NCBI GenBank assembly: GCA_002499545.1
Contig: DAME01000013.1
Location: 24,482-57,493 of the forward strand
DNA from: Euryarchaeota archaeon UBA88
GTDB lineage: Archaea > Thermoplasmatota > Poseidoniia > Poseidoniales > Poseidoniaceae
Length of the DNA stretch: 33,012 bases
Direction: 5' to 3'
Below the pieces are notes generated by a model, which saw only the letters and a list, made by a program, of their open reading frames with translations, had not been told where the DNA came from and did no database searches. Position 1 is the first letter of the stretch; the number at the start of each line of letters is the position of its first letter. The translations under genes were made by a program, and so were the position numbers. Below, one piece after another: positions 1 to 6,984 of this stretch.

Positions 1-7
1 GTTCAAT

Positions 8-373
8 CTAGCAATCTAAAACCCGCAATGTGCCATTTCGACCCGTGCTCACGACAAGTTGGCCGTCTCTTTGTCGACACCAACCGGATTCGATTCGTAT
101 CACATCGCCCACTTTCACTTGTCCAATTTGTTTATCCCACAAAACAATTCCAACCAGTCCAGTTTCATCTCGACCACATGCTGCTGCAACTGGACCGACG
201 TAGGTGTCTGAACGGATCATTCGACGCGGATAGATTCGTAAAAGAACCAATTCTAATCGACGAACTGGACGATTCACTCGCAAATTCTCTACCGTTTGGC
301 GACGGTGGATTTTGTTGATACTGCTAAGGCGGCGTGGGGTTTTTTTACGAACCATGGGTGGAACGTTGCGCAT
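8..373 (-). CDS. OB-fold nucleic-acid-binding protein (RPA/SSB-like)
   Basis: A protein of about 121 residues with a basic N-terminus (RKKTPRR) and a C-terminal OB-fold. The segment DETGLVGIVLWDKQIG, followed by VKVGDVIRIESGW and ending in STGRNGTLRVL, is the usual layout of small archaeal RPA/SOSS-B-like OB domains that bind single-stranded DNA or RNA. The ATG at 373 is chosen because it follows the methyltransferase stop by 14 nt and is preceded by GAAGAG; an in-frame TTG lies one codon upstream and a further ATG lies at 355. It is the second gene of a two-gene unit with the FtsJ-type rRNA methyltransferase, so an RNA-linked role is possible. The fold is fairly clear; the ligand (ssDNA, rRNA or tRNA) cannot be told from sequence. 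Confidence 0.75.
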   Translation of the reverse strand: MRNVPPMVRKKTPRRLSSINKIHRRQTVENLRVNRPVRRLELVLLRIYPRRMIRSDTYVGPVAAACGRDETGLVGIVLWDKQIGQVKVGDVIRIESGWCRQRDGQLVVSTGRNGTLRVLDC

Positions 374-387
374 CAATGCTCTTCAAT

Positions 388-1125
388 CTATTCACCCTTT
401 TTCTTTCGAACACTGAACGACGAGGTGACGATATCAGGTGCTTCTGCAATGTCGTCACCGCTGAGTTTGAGATTCAACGCCTTTTCGTAATCTTCACGGA
501 CTGCCAATTTTCGAGCCTTCCAAGGCATGAAGTTTCTGCAAATAAGATAGACTTCAGACGATGAATTACGCGATGCATGCGGAGAAAATCGTCTGACATC
601 GGAAAAGAACGGTTTCACTGCACTGATTAACTCTTCAACACCCACGCCCTGGAACATTTTAGAAGTGAACGAACCACCCTTGCAAAGCAGCGGCAGAGAG
701 AAATCAAAAACGTCCGCAACCAAGGTCATTGCTACGGCTTGGTCCATGTCCCATTTCCCAGTGATGTTTGGAGATATATCCGAAACAACAGCGTTCAACG
801 GGCGGCCTTGAAGTTCGTGCAGAACACGCTCTTGCGTGTGAGGTTCGGTGATGTCACCGACAAGGAGAATACTTCCCTCTACTGGCTGGCAAGCCTCAAG
901 GTCAACACCGATGACCCAGCCCTCTTTCCCTACCAACTCCGTAGCAACCTGCGCCCAGCCACCTGGATGGCAACCGACATCGAGGATGATGTCGCCTTGG
1001 CGAATCAATCCGAACCTTTCTTGAATTTGTTTCAACTTGAAGGCAGACCGTGCACGGTATCCACTGGCTTTGGCTTGGCGTCGCCAAGAATCACGTTTGT
1101 GATTTTCAATCCAGTGGTCTGCCAT
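388..1125 (-). CDS. rlmE: FtsJ/RlmE-family rRNA 2'-O-methyltransferase
   Basis: A 245-residue SAM-dependent RNA ribose 2'-O-methyltransferase of the RrmJ/FtsJ family, which in bacteria modifies U2552 of 23S rRNA. From the chosen start, the SAM-binding motif DVGCHPGGW is at residues 49-57. The catalytic K-D-K-E tetrad is visible as K30 (SAFKLKQ), D116 (VVSDISPN), K156 (TSKMFQG) and E191 (SSSEVYL). About 45 residues beyond the core form a charged tail ending KKKGE. The frame is open up to 1296, but those extra 57 codons overlap the divergent secreted-thioredoxin gene and are not FtsJ-like. The ATG at 1125 starts the recognisable MADHWIENHKRDSW segment and has GAGGA 7 nt upstream. The OB-fold gene follows directly. 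Confidence 0.93.
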   Translation of the reverse strand: MADHWIENHKRDSWRRQAKASGYRARSAFKLKQIQERFGLIRQGDIILDVGCHPGGWAQVATELVGKEGWVIGVDLEACQPVEGSILLVGDITEPHTQERVLHELQGRPLNAVVSDISPNITGKWDMDQAVAMTLVADVFDFSLPLLCKGGSFTSKMFQGVGVEELISAVKPFFSDVRRFSPHASRNSSSEVYLICRNFMPWKARKLAVREDYEKALNLKLSGDDIAEAPDIVTSSFSVRKKKGE

Positions 1126-1228
1126 ACAGGTGTCCTCAAATCCATTCTGCCTGCCCCCAGTTGAAGAAACCTCGGATGGAATCATTGGTTGAACAAAGGG
1201 ATAAGTGGTGCGCACTCGTGGGAGAAAC

Positions 1229-2197
1229 ATGGACCGGGCCACTCGACTCTCAAGCAAGATGCTTGGGAGCATACTCACCGTGGCCATTCTTGCCACGATA
1301 CCGAGTGTTGGTGTGGTTCATGCAACGGTTCTTGACTCGTCTTCGTCGCTTGACCAACCCGTTCAAACCGAACCATTCGGCCGCAGCCTTTTGATCGAAG
1401 AAATCACTGCCACGTGGTGCCCCACATGCGCGGAATTGGACCCTTACCTCATGGGTGTTGCCGATTCCCACGGGTCTCGCATCGCAATGGTAGCATACCA
1501 TCCCTCAGATGGAGTGGATGCCTTTCAACCTCCAGCAAGCCAGCACCGCATCGATAGACTGGGTATGATGCACCCAGACATTGGAAGCACCCCGACGTTT
1601 CTCGTTGAGGGAATGAATCCTCGTATCGGTTCTGAATCATGGGTCGATGTTCAGCGAGATATCCTTGACATTGAAATACAGCGTCAATCGACAACGACTC
1701 TGCAGTTTGAAGTCGTTCGCAGCGGTTCTTCAATTCTCGCCAAAGTCGTTTCGTTCAACAGTCCAGAAACGAATCTTTCAGACACGCAATTGACCTTTTT
1801 AGTGGCCGAACATGACAAGGAGCTGCCGTCAGGTTCGCTGAACCCCGGTGGCGGAACTCGCGACAGGGTCGTTGTTGCAACCGCAGAATGCAGTCTTGCT
1901 AATTCAACCATTACAAAGGAACTTGGCCTCCGTTCTGCGAACGTCAGCTCGTCGTGCCAGGACGGTTTCGAAATTGAATTCGACGCTATCGAAGAGTTCA
2001 GCCTCATCTTGGTGCATGAGTACACGGTTGAAGCAATTGAAGCAGGGCATCGACTCGGCACCCTTGGAGCAGTAGAGTTTGCATACCGTCCAAGGAATGT
2101 TGATTCATCAGGTTCAGCAGGATACCTTATCCTACCCCTCATGATTGCAGCGGGTATCGTTGCAATTCTCCCCCCAAAGAAAAAAAGTAAGGATTAA
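1229..2197 (+). CDS. Secreted, membrane-anchored thioredoxin-like protein (CPTC)
   Basis: About 322 residues. A signal-peptide-like hydrophobic stretch (SILTVAILATIPSVGVV) is followed by a thioredoxin-fold domain with the redox motif ATWCPTC (Cys64 and Cys67). The expected cis-proline segment GSTPTFLVEG lies about 55 residues later. The C-terminal half is beta-rich and ends in one transmembrane helix (LILPLMIAAGIVAIL) with a PPKKKSKD cytoplasmic tail, so the redox domain should face outside the membrane. The ATG at 1229 is preceded by GGAG; a GTG at 1205 and an ATG at 1259 are alternatives. It lies close to the Trx/VKOR operon on the other strand and may act in the same extracytoplasmic thiol chemistry. 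Whether it is an oxidase, reductase or isomerase is not decidable here. Confidence 0.8.
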   Translation: MDRATRLSSKMLGSILTVAILATIPSVGVVHATVLDSSSSLDQPVQTEPFGRSLLIEEITATWCPTCAELDPYLMGVADSHGSRIAMVAYHPSDGVDAFQPPASQHRIDRLGMMHPDIGSTPTFLVEGMNPRIGSESWVDVQRDILDIEIQRQSTTTLQFEVVRSGSSILAKVVSFNSPETNLSDTQLTFLVAEHDKELPSGSLNPGGGTRDRVVVATAECSLANSTITKELGLRSANVSSSCQDGFEIEFDAIEEFSLILVHEYTVEAIEAGHRLGTLGAVEFAYRPRNVDSSGSAGYLILPLMIAAGIVAILPPKKKSKD

Positions 2198-2208
2198 ACG
2201 ACTGCTAA

Positions 2209-2226
2209 GTGGAAGGTAATTTCCAC
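2209..2226. repeat. Short inverted repeat downstream of the CPTC thioredoxin gene
   Basis: GTGGAA and TTCCAC are separated by six bases, 11 nt after the stop codon of the CPTC thioredoxin gene. It could be a transcript-end hairpin, although no strong T-tract follows it on the plus strand. The 93-bp gap it lies in otherwise holds only the leader of the next small gene. Confidence 0.4.
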
Positions 2227-2290
2227 ATAATGGAAGCACAGCGAAGCACATAGGCGTAGGATTCATAACCTACTGTGAGAATGTATTACC

Positions 2291-2560
2291 ATGGCAAAAA
2301 CATGGGAAGATGTCGAGTGGGGGAGTTCCACCGACAAAAAAGAATGGGTTGTTGAATACACTGTCGAAGAAGGTGGTACAATCACACTTCACCTCACGAT
2401 ACTCAGTGGTGAAGACCGCGACGAAATTGAGAAAGGTCTGCTCAAGGAATTACGGAGCGTGTATATTGATGGAAATCCAATCGAGGTCACGGTTCACCGT
2501 ATGGAAGTAATTCACGAATCCAGTGAATCACAACCGTTTGATGGGATGTTCAGTCCTTAG
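2291..2560 (+). CDS. Small acidic protein of unknown function (89 aa)
   Basis: An 89-residue soluble, acidic protein (starts MAKTWEDVEW) that I do not recognise. Predicted beta strands (EWVVEYTVEEGGTITLHLTI) precede an amphipathic helix (DRDEIEKGLLKELRS) and another strand pair (NPIEVTVHRMEV), suggesting a compact alpha/beta fold. There is no signal peptide, metal motif or catalytic signature. It starts with ATG at 2291, 93 bp after the CPTC thioredoxin gene. Its 3' end overlaps by 4 bp the convergent His-rich secreted protein gene. Coding is supported by the clean full-length frame and normal composition; function is unknown. Confidence 0.65.
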   Translation: MAKTWEDVEWGSSTDKKEWVVEYTVEEGGTITLHLTILSGEDRDEIEKGLLKELRSVYIDGNPIEVTVHRMEVIHESSESQPFDGMFSP

Positions 2561-3156
2561 ATAATTTTGGGCCGATAGTGGACTTCGATGGTTTCACCGT
2601 TCAAGATTAGATACTCGTCGAAGGAATTCACTCGATTGTCTTCGGTAGCGACTTCCCCTGACTGATAGACGTACATAGCCATCTCGTGGGTTGAGTTCGT
2701 GCGATAGTCAAAAATCCCAGTTTCGTTAAAATGGACGCCCCAAATGTCGAAAAAGACTCCAAGTGGGACATCTCCTGCTTCGTTAAGCTCAATGTGTAAG
2801 CGACCCGAAGTATCGTGGGTGTGAACCGCATGCATGTTGTTTTCACTTCCATAGCATACTTCTGTTTGAATCCCGATGTTTGATTCCACCGTTTGTTGAA
2901 CACCGTCAACGTGAATCTCGAGAGTAACGTGGTCGTGGCGGGCGAGCCCGTCGTGATCGAGGCATTCTGTCGAAAGCGGGTCGGGGTCATCTGCTGTTGA
3001 AGCCAAGTTGACCGGTGGCTGGACTTCATCGTTCACCGAAGACGATGGCGACGCTTCACCCGATTCAAACATACCTGCATCATAGGCGAGAAGGGCGACG
3101 AGAAGGGCGACAGAAAGACCTGTGAAAATGGTCCAAAAACGCGTCTCGTTCGTCAT
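2557..3156 (-). CDS. Secreted membrane-anchored His-rich protein (HTHD / LGxFFDxWG type)
   Basis: 199 residues with an N-terminal membrane anchor (about residues 7-26) and a Ser/Asp-rich linker (about 30-65). The extracytoplasmic domain is rich in histidine: LARHDHVTLEIHVDG, MHAVHTHDTSGRLHIEL, then LGVFFDIWGVHF. The combination HTHDxxGxxHIE followed by LGxFFDxWG recalls a family of bacterial and archaeal secreted proteins of unknown function that I believe often sits near thioredoxin/DsbA genes; this is from memory. The clustered His and Asp suggest metal binding, which is inference. The ATG immediately follows the VKOR stop codon, and its Shine-Dalgarno (GGTG) lies in the last codons of VKOR, so translation is probably coupled. 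It is the last gene of the epimerase-Trx-VKOR operon. Confidence 0.78.
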   Translation of the reverse strand: MTNETRFWTIFTGLSVALLVALLAYDAGMFESGEASPSSSVNDEVQPPVNLASTADDPDPLSTECLDHDGLARHDHVTLEIHVDGVQQTVESNIGIQTEVCYGSENNMHAVHTHDTSGRLHIELNEAGDVPLGVFFDIWGVHFNETGIFDYRTNSTHEMAMYVYQSGEVATEDNRVNSFDEYLILNGETIEVHYRPKII

Positions 3157-3765
3157 TCAAGCACCTTTTTTTTCTGGCTTTTCGTTCCACTCAGGAGTTT
3201 CGCTCATCCGCATCAGCCGAAAGAATCCAACCAGTGCAGCGATGTTTGCAACGTGAGCAGTTGTACAATACTGACATATTTTCTCAATTTTGTACTCATA
3301 TGAGATGAGTAAGAGAATCACAGGAATTCCAAGCACGGTCACCAGCGTACCCATTTTCAAGTAATTCGAAACCCACAATTCGTTAGGTTCGGCAGAAGTT
3401 GTCAGCGTGAAGTACAGCAACAGTGCAAACACCATCATACCAATACCACCCCAAGGAAGTCCAAACACTGGGTCGGTGTTGTACATCGAATTCCCAATGA
3501 CGTCATCGCAGGAAAAAACCGAGGTAGACGAGCAATAGTTCCCGCCTTCGCTAACTTTGGAGGAAATCCAGAGTGTTTGTACCGACACGGCAAAACCGGA
3601 GAGAGTAATTAGTTTCAGGCCACCGAACAGTCGTCCTCGCTCGGTTGCTAGAGAGGGGAATGTTCCTACCAGCGGACCTGTGAGCGCTTTCGAGAAGGGT
3701 AAAACGAGCAAGAAACCAACAACTGTGGGGATGACATACAACATCAATTGAAGATTTGGATCCAT
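3157..3765 (-). CDS. Vitamin K epoxide reductase (VKOR) family membrane protein
   Basis: About 202 residues with several transmembrane helices and the cysteine set of the VKOR/DsbB-like family. A loop pair lies at Cys78 and Cys86 (NYCSSTSVFSCDDV), and the membrane-embedded redox motif CQYC at Cys164-Cys167 is followed by TTAHVANI. VKOR homologues pass electrons from periplasmic thioredoxin-like proteins to a membrane quinone and so drive disulfide formation. The ATG at 3765 is preferred over the one at 3795: it follows the upstream TGA by 1 nt and has GAGGGTG at good spacing, whereas 3795 would overlap the Trx gene by 29 nt. Its likely partner is the CPYC thioredoxin immediately upstream, and the His-rich protein follows with no gap. 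Confidence 0.9.
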   Translation of the reverse strand: MDPNLQLMLYVIPTVVGFLLVLPFSKALTGPLVGTFPSLATERGRLFGGLKLITLSGFAVSVQTLWISSKVSEGGNYCSSTSVFSCDDVIGNSMYNTDPVFGLPWGGIGMMVFALLLYFTLTTSAEPNELWVSNYLKMGTLVTVLGIPVILLLISYEYKIEKICQYCTTAHVANIAALVGFFRLMRMSETPEWNEKPEKKGA

Positions 3766-3766
3766 T

Positions 3767-4459
3767 TCAAGCACCCTCGAAATTTTCTTTTGCACAGAAT
3801 GCTAAAATCGCATCACGTGGCTCTTCACCTGGATGTTCTGAGGAACTCCATGCAATAATGCCATCGGGTTGGATGAGGTAATAACTTGGAGTCCCACCAA
3901 CGTTCCATTCTTTCATGTTGTCTTGGTCGAGGTCGTCAATGTATGGGAACGAATGAGCGTCGCCGGGTCGTGATTCACAAGCACTACCTGCACACTTCTG
4001 TCCTGAATTTGGTGTTTTATCTCGGAATGCAACGATCTCATCGCGGCTGGATTCATGCCCCTCGATGGACAATTCAGTCGCAGAAGCGACGAAATTAACA
4101 AGCGCTCCGTCCCAAGCATTTTCTCTGCTGCTAAAATCTTCAGAATTTGCCGACATTTCCGAAGCCGATTGGACACAGTAGGGACAATCCGTATCCATAA
4201 ACTCCAGCAACATCCAAACACCAGTTACGTCGGAAGAATCCCAGTTGTAGTCCCAGTATGAATCAAGGTCAAATTCAGTCCAACCGCCTCCGTCGTACAT
4301 TTTGCCCTCCAATGCCGGAGCACGCTCACCTTCATCGGTTCCTGTGGCAATAGGATTGGTGGTCGAGGCGATGATAATAATGCCGATAAAAACCAGGCTC
4401 ATTACCTGTATAGCACTCGATGTTCGTATGTCTGCTTCTTCACCATGTGTTGTCTTCAT
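3767..4459 (-). CDS. Secreted thioredoxin-like protein (CPYC)
   Basis: 230 residues. An N-terminal hydrophobic segment (IQVMSLVFIGIIIIAST, about residues 17-33) acts as signal or anchor. A TlpA/thioredoxin-like domain follows with the active site MDTDCPYCVQS near residues 89-99 and the cis-proline segment GGTPSYYLIQPDG about 95 residues later. A second cysteine pair (KCAGSAC) lies in the inserted helical region, which is unusual for a plain thioredoxin and could be structural or resolving. CPYC is the motif of glutaredoxins and is also seen in DsbA-like oxidants. The start overlaps the epimerase stop as ATGA, and VKOR follows one base after its stop. It is therefore a good candidate for the soluble redox partner of this VKOR. 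Confidence 0.88.
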   Translation of the reverse strand: MKTTHGEEADIRTSSAIQVMSLVFIGIIIIASTTNPIATGTDEGERAPALEGKMYDGGGWTEFDLDSYWDYNWDSSDVTGVWMLLEFMDTDCPYCVQSASEMSANSEDFSSRENAWDGALVNFVASATELSIEGHESSRDEIVAFRDKTPNSGQKCAGSACESRPGDAHSFPYIDDLDQDNMKEWNVGGTPSYYLIQPDGIIAWSSSEHPGEEPRDAILAFCAKENFEGA

Positions 4460-5418
4460 TTGTTCATCTCCTGTTTGAAACCAATTTCTTGAATAAGTGC
4501 CCGGGCTGTATGACGAATCGCGTCTTCGCTGTTGAAGCGGACATCAAACCCTGTCGAGAGCATTTTATCAATACCAAGCATTGCTTTGGGAATATCGCCA
4601 GCCCATCCTCTATCGCCACCAGTATATTCAATGGACGCATCCTTACATTGAGTTTCTTCGACGACAATTTCTGCGATTCTACGGACTGAAGCAGTATCGT
4701 GTGACCCCAAATTATACAGATTCAACGGGTCATTGGATTGTTCCATCACGTGCAAAATGCCATCGACGCAATCTTCGACTTCCATGTAGGACTTTTCTTG
4801 AAGACCGTTTCCAAGAACTTCAAGTCTTGACGGGTCGGCTTTAAGCTTGTGAATGAAATCAAAAATTACTCCATGGGTGCCGCGCGTCCCGATGATGTTG
4901 GCGAACCTGAAGATCCATGCTTGGAGTCCGAAGGTACCGACCCAACTGCTGATCAAACCTTCACCGGCTTGTTTACTGGCCCCGTAAAGAGATATTGGCA
5001 TACACGGCCCGTGATTTTCAGGCGTTGGCAGAGGTGCATTCTCGCCATATACGACCGAAGATGAAGCGAAAGCAATCCGTTTGACGTCGCATCGTCGCAT
5101 TGCTTCAACGATGTTGTAGGTTGCAATTGTACCCTGATTAAGGTCGGTATCCGTGATTTTGGTGCCGAGGCGGATATCTGGGTTTGCAGCGAGATGGAAG
5201 ACGCAGTCAATCCCGTGCATAGAGGAAAGAACGCTTTCGAAATCAGTGACGTCACCTTGAACGTGGGTAACTTTTCCGTTATCGATGTGCGCTTGAATGA
5301 ATTCGAGTTGACCGCTTGAGAGGTTGTCAAATGCAACAACCGAGTCACCACGCGCAACCAAACGGTCAATCAGATGAGAACCGATGAAGCCCGCACCACC
5401 CGTCACCATGACTCGCAT
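4456..5418 (-). CDS. NAD-dependent nucleotide-sugar epimerase/dehydratase (extended SDR)
   Basis: About 320 residues, the normal size for UDP-glucose 4-epimerase-like enzymes. The Rossmann glycine motif is VTGGAGFIGSHL at the N-terminus, the acidic residue binding the adenosine ribose is in VAFDNLSSG, and the catalytic Tyr-Lys pair is in LYGASKQAGE with the upstream Ser in FASSSVVYG. Such enzymes make activated sugars for glycoprotein or polysaccharide synthesis. Exact substrate (UDP-Glc, UDP-GlcNAc, GDP or dTDP sugars) is not visible. The ATG at 5418 directly precedes the first strand of the Rossmann fold; a GTG at 5436 is the alternative. It is the first gene of the minus-strand operon and overlaps the CPYC thioredoxin gene by 4 bp. 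Confidence 0.9.
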   Translation of the reverse strand: MRVMVTGGAGFIGSHLIDRLVARGDSVVAFDNLSSGQLEFIQAHIDNGKVTHVQGDVTDFESVLSSMHGIDCVFHLAANPDIRLGTKITDTDLNQGTIATYNIVEAMRRCDVKRIAFASSSVVYGENAPLPTPENHGPCMPISLYGASKQAGEGLISSWVGTFGLQAWIFRFANIIGTRGTHGVIFDFIHKLKADPSRLEVLGNGLQEKSYMEVEDCVDGILHVMEQSNDPLNLYNLGSHDTASVRRIAEIVVEETQCKDASIEYTGGDRGWAGDIPKAMLGIDKMLSTGFDVRFNSEDAIRHTARALIQEIGFKQEMNK

Positions 5419-5551
5419 GGTCTTAACACTGAACACCTATCTAAGAGTCTTTGTGAAATTTGGGTTGGTTTCTCCAACGATTTCTTTGATAACGGTTGAT
5501 GTATTGTTCGAAGGTTGTGCCGGCAATCCAAGCCGGCTGGAGTTGAAAGAA

Positions 5552-5806
5552 ATGCCAAAAACAAACGAAAAAACGATGCCTGAAAACCAAGATGAAACAT
5601 CAACCCTATTGGTGGGTTATGTCCGAAAAAGCAATGCTGGGGGAGCTGTGAAAATCTCCATTAACACCGATGCTTTTTCCGACTGCTCAACCTATGTGAC
5701 CAGCGATGGACAATCCTATGTCCCACTGGTTATTTCGGTTAACGCCCTCAACAAAGTCTTGAACGGTGAGCGTGCAGTTACCACTGTCTCGCAACTCCTC
5801 GATTGA
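5552..5806 (+). CDS. Small conserved-looking protein of unknown function (84 aa)
   Basis: 84 residues with a charged N-terminal tail (MPKTNEKTMPENQDE) and a compact domain (LLVGYVRKSNAGGAVKISIN, then YVPLVISVNALNKVLNGERAVTTVSQLL). The alternation of strands followed by one helix resembles a small beta-barrel or substrate-binding domain. The frame is open upstream to 5384, but that part overlaps the divergent epimerase and is not protein-like. The ATG at 5552 has GGAG 9 nt upstream, and an ATG at 5576 is an alternative. There are no catalytic, metal or membrane features. The gene is followed by a run of hairpins ending in a T-tract at 5829-5908. I cannot assign a function. Confidence 0.62.
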   Translation: MPKTNEKTMPENQDETSTLLVGYVRKSNAGGAVKISINTDAFSDCSTYVTSDGQSYVPLVISVNALNKVLNGERAVTTVSQLLD

Positions 5807-5828
5807 GGCGGATTGTGATTCTCGCTAT

Positions 5829-5908
5829 CACGACGGTTCAGCACCGTTGTGTCCATGCACTGCATGTCGCCGGCGACTCAGAGGTTTCGACCTCTGGGGA
5901 GCCTTTTT
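5829..5908 (+). terminator. Array of hairpins ending in a GC-rich stem plus T-tract
   Basis: The 180-bp gap between the 84-aa gene and the glycosyltransferase holds four consecutive self-complementary elements. First, a 9-bp stem with one G-U pair (5829-5837 with 5843-5851, loop TCAGC). Second, a palindrome with 6-bp arms (5854-5866). Third, the perfect 12-bp palindrome GTCGCCGGCGAC (5866-5877). Fourth, a long stem pairing 5872-5885 with 5890-5903 around a TTCG loop, with tandem A-G/G-A mismatches in the middle, followed by five T at 5904-5908. The last part looks like an intrinsic terminator. Elements three and four share bases and would be alternative folds. A small structured RNA is also possible. 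Confidence 0.6.
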
Positions 5909-5941
5909 CTTACAATCCGCTCTATATCTTACCGACTTGAC

Positions 5942-5948
5942 TATATTA
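5942..5948 (+). promoter_or_regulatory. Probable TATA box for the DPM1-like glycosyltransferase
   Basis: TATATTA lies about 40 bp upstream of the chosen GTG start at 5987, after the T-tract of the preceding hairpin. A second AT-rich element (TATATCTT) lies at 5923-5930. Initiation about 25 bp downstream of TATATTA would give a short leader that still contains the GGGTGG Shine-Dalgarno at 5977-5982. Confidence 0.45.
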
Positions 5949-5986
5949 CTAAATACGATTGGGAAGACGAAATATTGGGTGGCGAT

Positions 5987-6922
5987 GTGAGTTTGGATGC
6001 TGACTCGAAGAAACGATTCATCGTTGCCGGCATGCCCATGTACAACGAAGAGGAGACAATTGGAACCGTTGTAACCACTGCACTTCGCTATGTTGATGCC
6101 GTAATATGTATCGACGATGGTTCATCTGATTCAGGTGCGCGAATAGCCGAAGCATGCGGTGCAACAGTCTACCGTCACAGAGTCAATCGAGGATACGGTG
6201 GGGCACTCCAAACTCTGTTCATCAAGGCGCAAGAACTCAACGTTGATGCGCTGGTCGTTCTGGACAGCGACGGACAGCACAAGGCCGACGATATTCCACT
6301 GCTCCTTGAACCGATAATGAACGATGAAGCTGACTTTGTCATTGGTTCTCGATTCGTCGATGGAGGAGGAGGAACAGACATGCCCGCTTACCGTCGCCTC
6401 GGAATCAAGGTCATCACCGCAGCAAGCAATCTTTCCAGCGATTTGGGAATCAAGGACACCCAATCGGGCTTCCGCGCTTTTTCTCGTCGCGCACTGGACC
6501 GCCTCCGATTTGACTCAGAGGGCATGGAACTCTCTCTTGAAATGCTGGAAGATGCCCGTGAGAAGCAACTCAGAATTCAAGAAGTTCCAACTATGATTCG
6601 TTACGATGTACCCAAAGGTTCCAACTTCACAGCAGTATCTCATGGATTCACGGTCCTCACGTGGGCAATGCTCTCACTATCGCAAAAGAAGCCACTGCTG
6701 GTGCTGGGTCTTCCCGGATTCGGGCTCTTGGCAACAGGTGCAGCGATGGGATTGAACACGGCACAAGGCGTAACGACGCAAATTGACAGCTTTATTGGAC
6801 CGGGATTATCAGCGATTTGGATCGGTGTCCTCGGCCTTTCACTGATGGCAACCGGCTTGGTTCTGCAGAGTGCGAGAGGATTTTTGCGGCACCTGTTGGT
6901 TCGTGAATTTGGTTTGGATTGA
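5987..6922 (+). CDS. Family 2 glycosyltransferase, DPM1/DPG-synthase-like, with C-terminal membrane helices
   Basis: About 311 residues. The GT-A domain is plain: GMPMYNEEETIG near the start, CIDDGSSDSG (nucleotide-binding Asp), NRGYGGALQT, the metal-binding DXD in VVLDSDGQHK, and a DTQSGFRAFSRRA acceptor-side motif typical of dolichyl-phosphate mannose/glucose synthases. Two C-terminal hydrophobic segments (PLLVLGLPGFGLLATG; then IWIGVLGLSLMATGLVL) anchor it in the membrane. It probably loads a sugar onto a polyprenyl phosphate for surface glycosylation. The GTG at 5987 has GGGTGG at 4-nt spacing; the frame is open to 5849, but that stretch covers the upstream hairpins and is not GT-like. 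The same C-terminal module occurs in the degenerate GT at 21390-22226. Confidence 0.9.
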   Translation: MSLDADSKKRFIVAGMPMYNEEETIGTVVTTALRYVDAVICIDDGSSDSGARIAEACGATVYRHRVNRGYGGALQTLFIKAQELNVDALVVLDSDGQHKADDIPLLLEPIMNDEADFVIGSRFVDGGGGTDMPAYRRLGIKVITAASNLSSDLGIKDTQSGFRAFSRRALDRLRFDSEGMELSLEMLEDAREKQLRIQEVPTMIRYDVPKGSNFTAVSHGFTVLTWAMLSLSQKKPLLVLGLPGFGLLATGAAMGLNTAQGVTTQIDSFIGPGLSAIWIGVLGLSLMATGLVLQSARGFLRHLLVREFGLD

Positions 6923-6984
6923 AAGCCTTTATTCCACTACCAGCAAAGAGCATCATTGAAGAGCCACCTCTACAACGCAGTGTC

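Noticed and set aside
739..1164. 141-codon plus-strand open frame
   Set aside because: Antisense to the core of the FtsJ methyltransferase, whose catalytic tetrad lies in this stretch; the translation has no family features.
1684..2142. 152-codon minus-strand open frame
   Set aside because: Antisense shadow of the secreted CPTC thioredoxin; Ser/Arg-rich translation with no motif.
5849..5986. N-terminal extension of the DPM1-like glycosyltransferase
   Set aside because: The open frame covers the hairpin array, T-tract and TATA-like elements and does not resemble GT2 N-termini; GTG 5987 has a good ribosome site.
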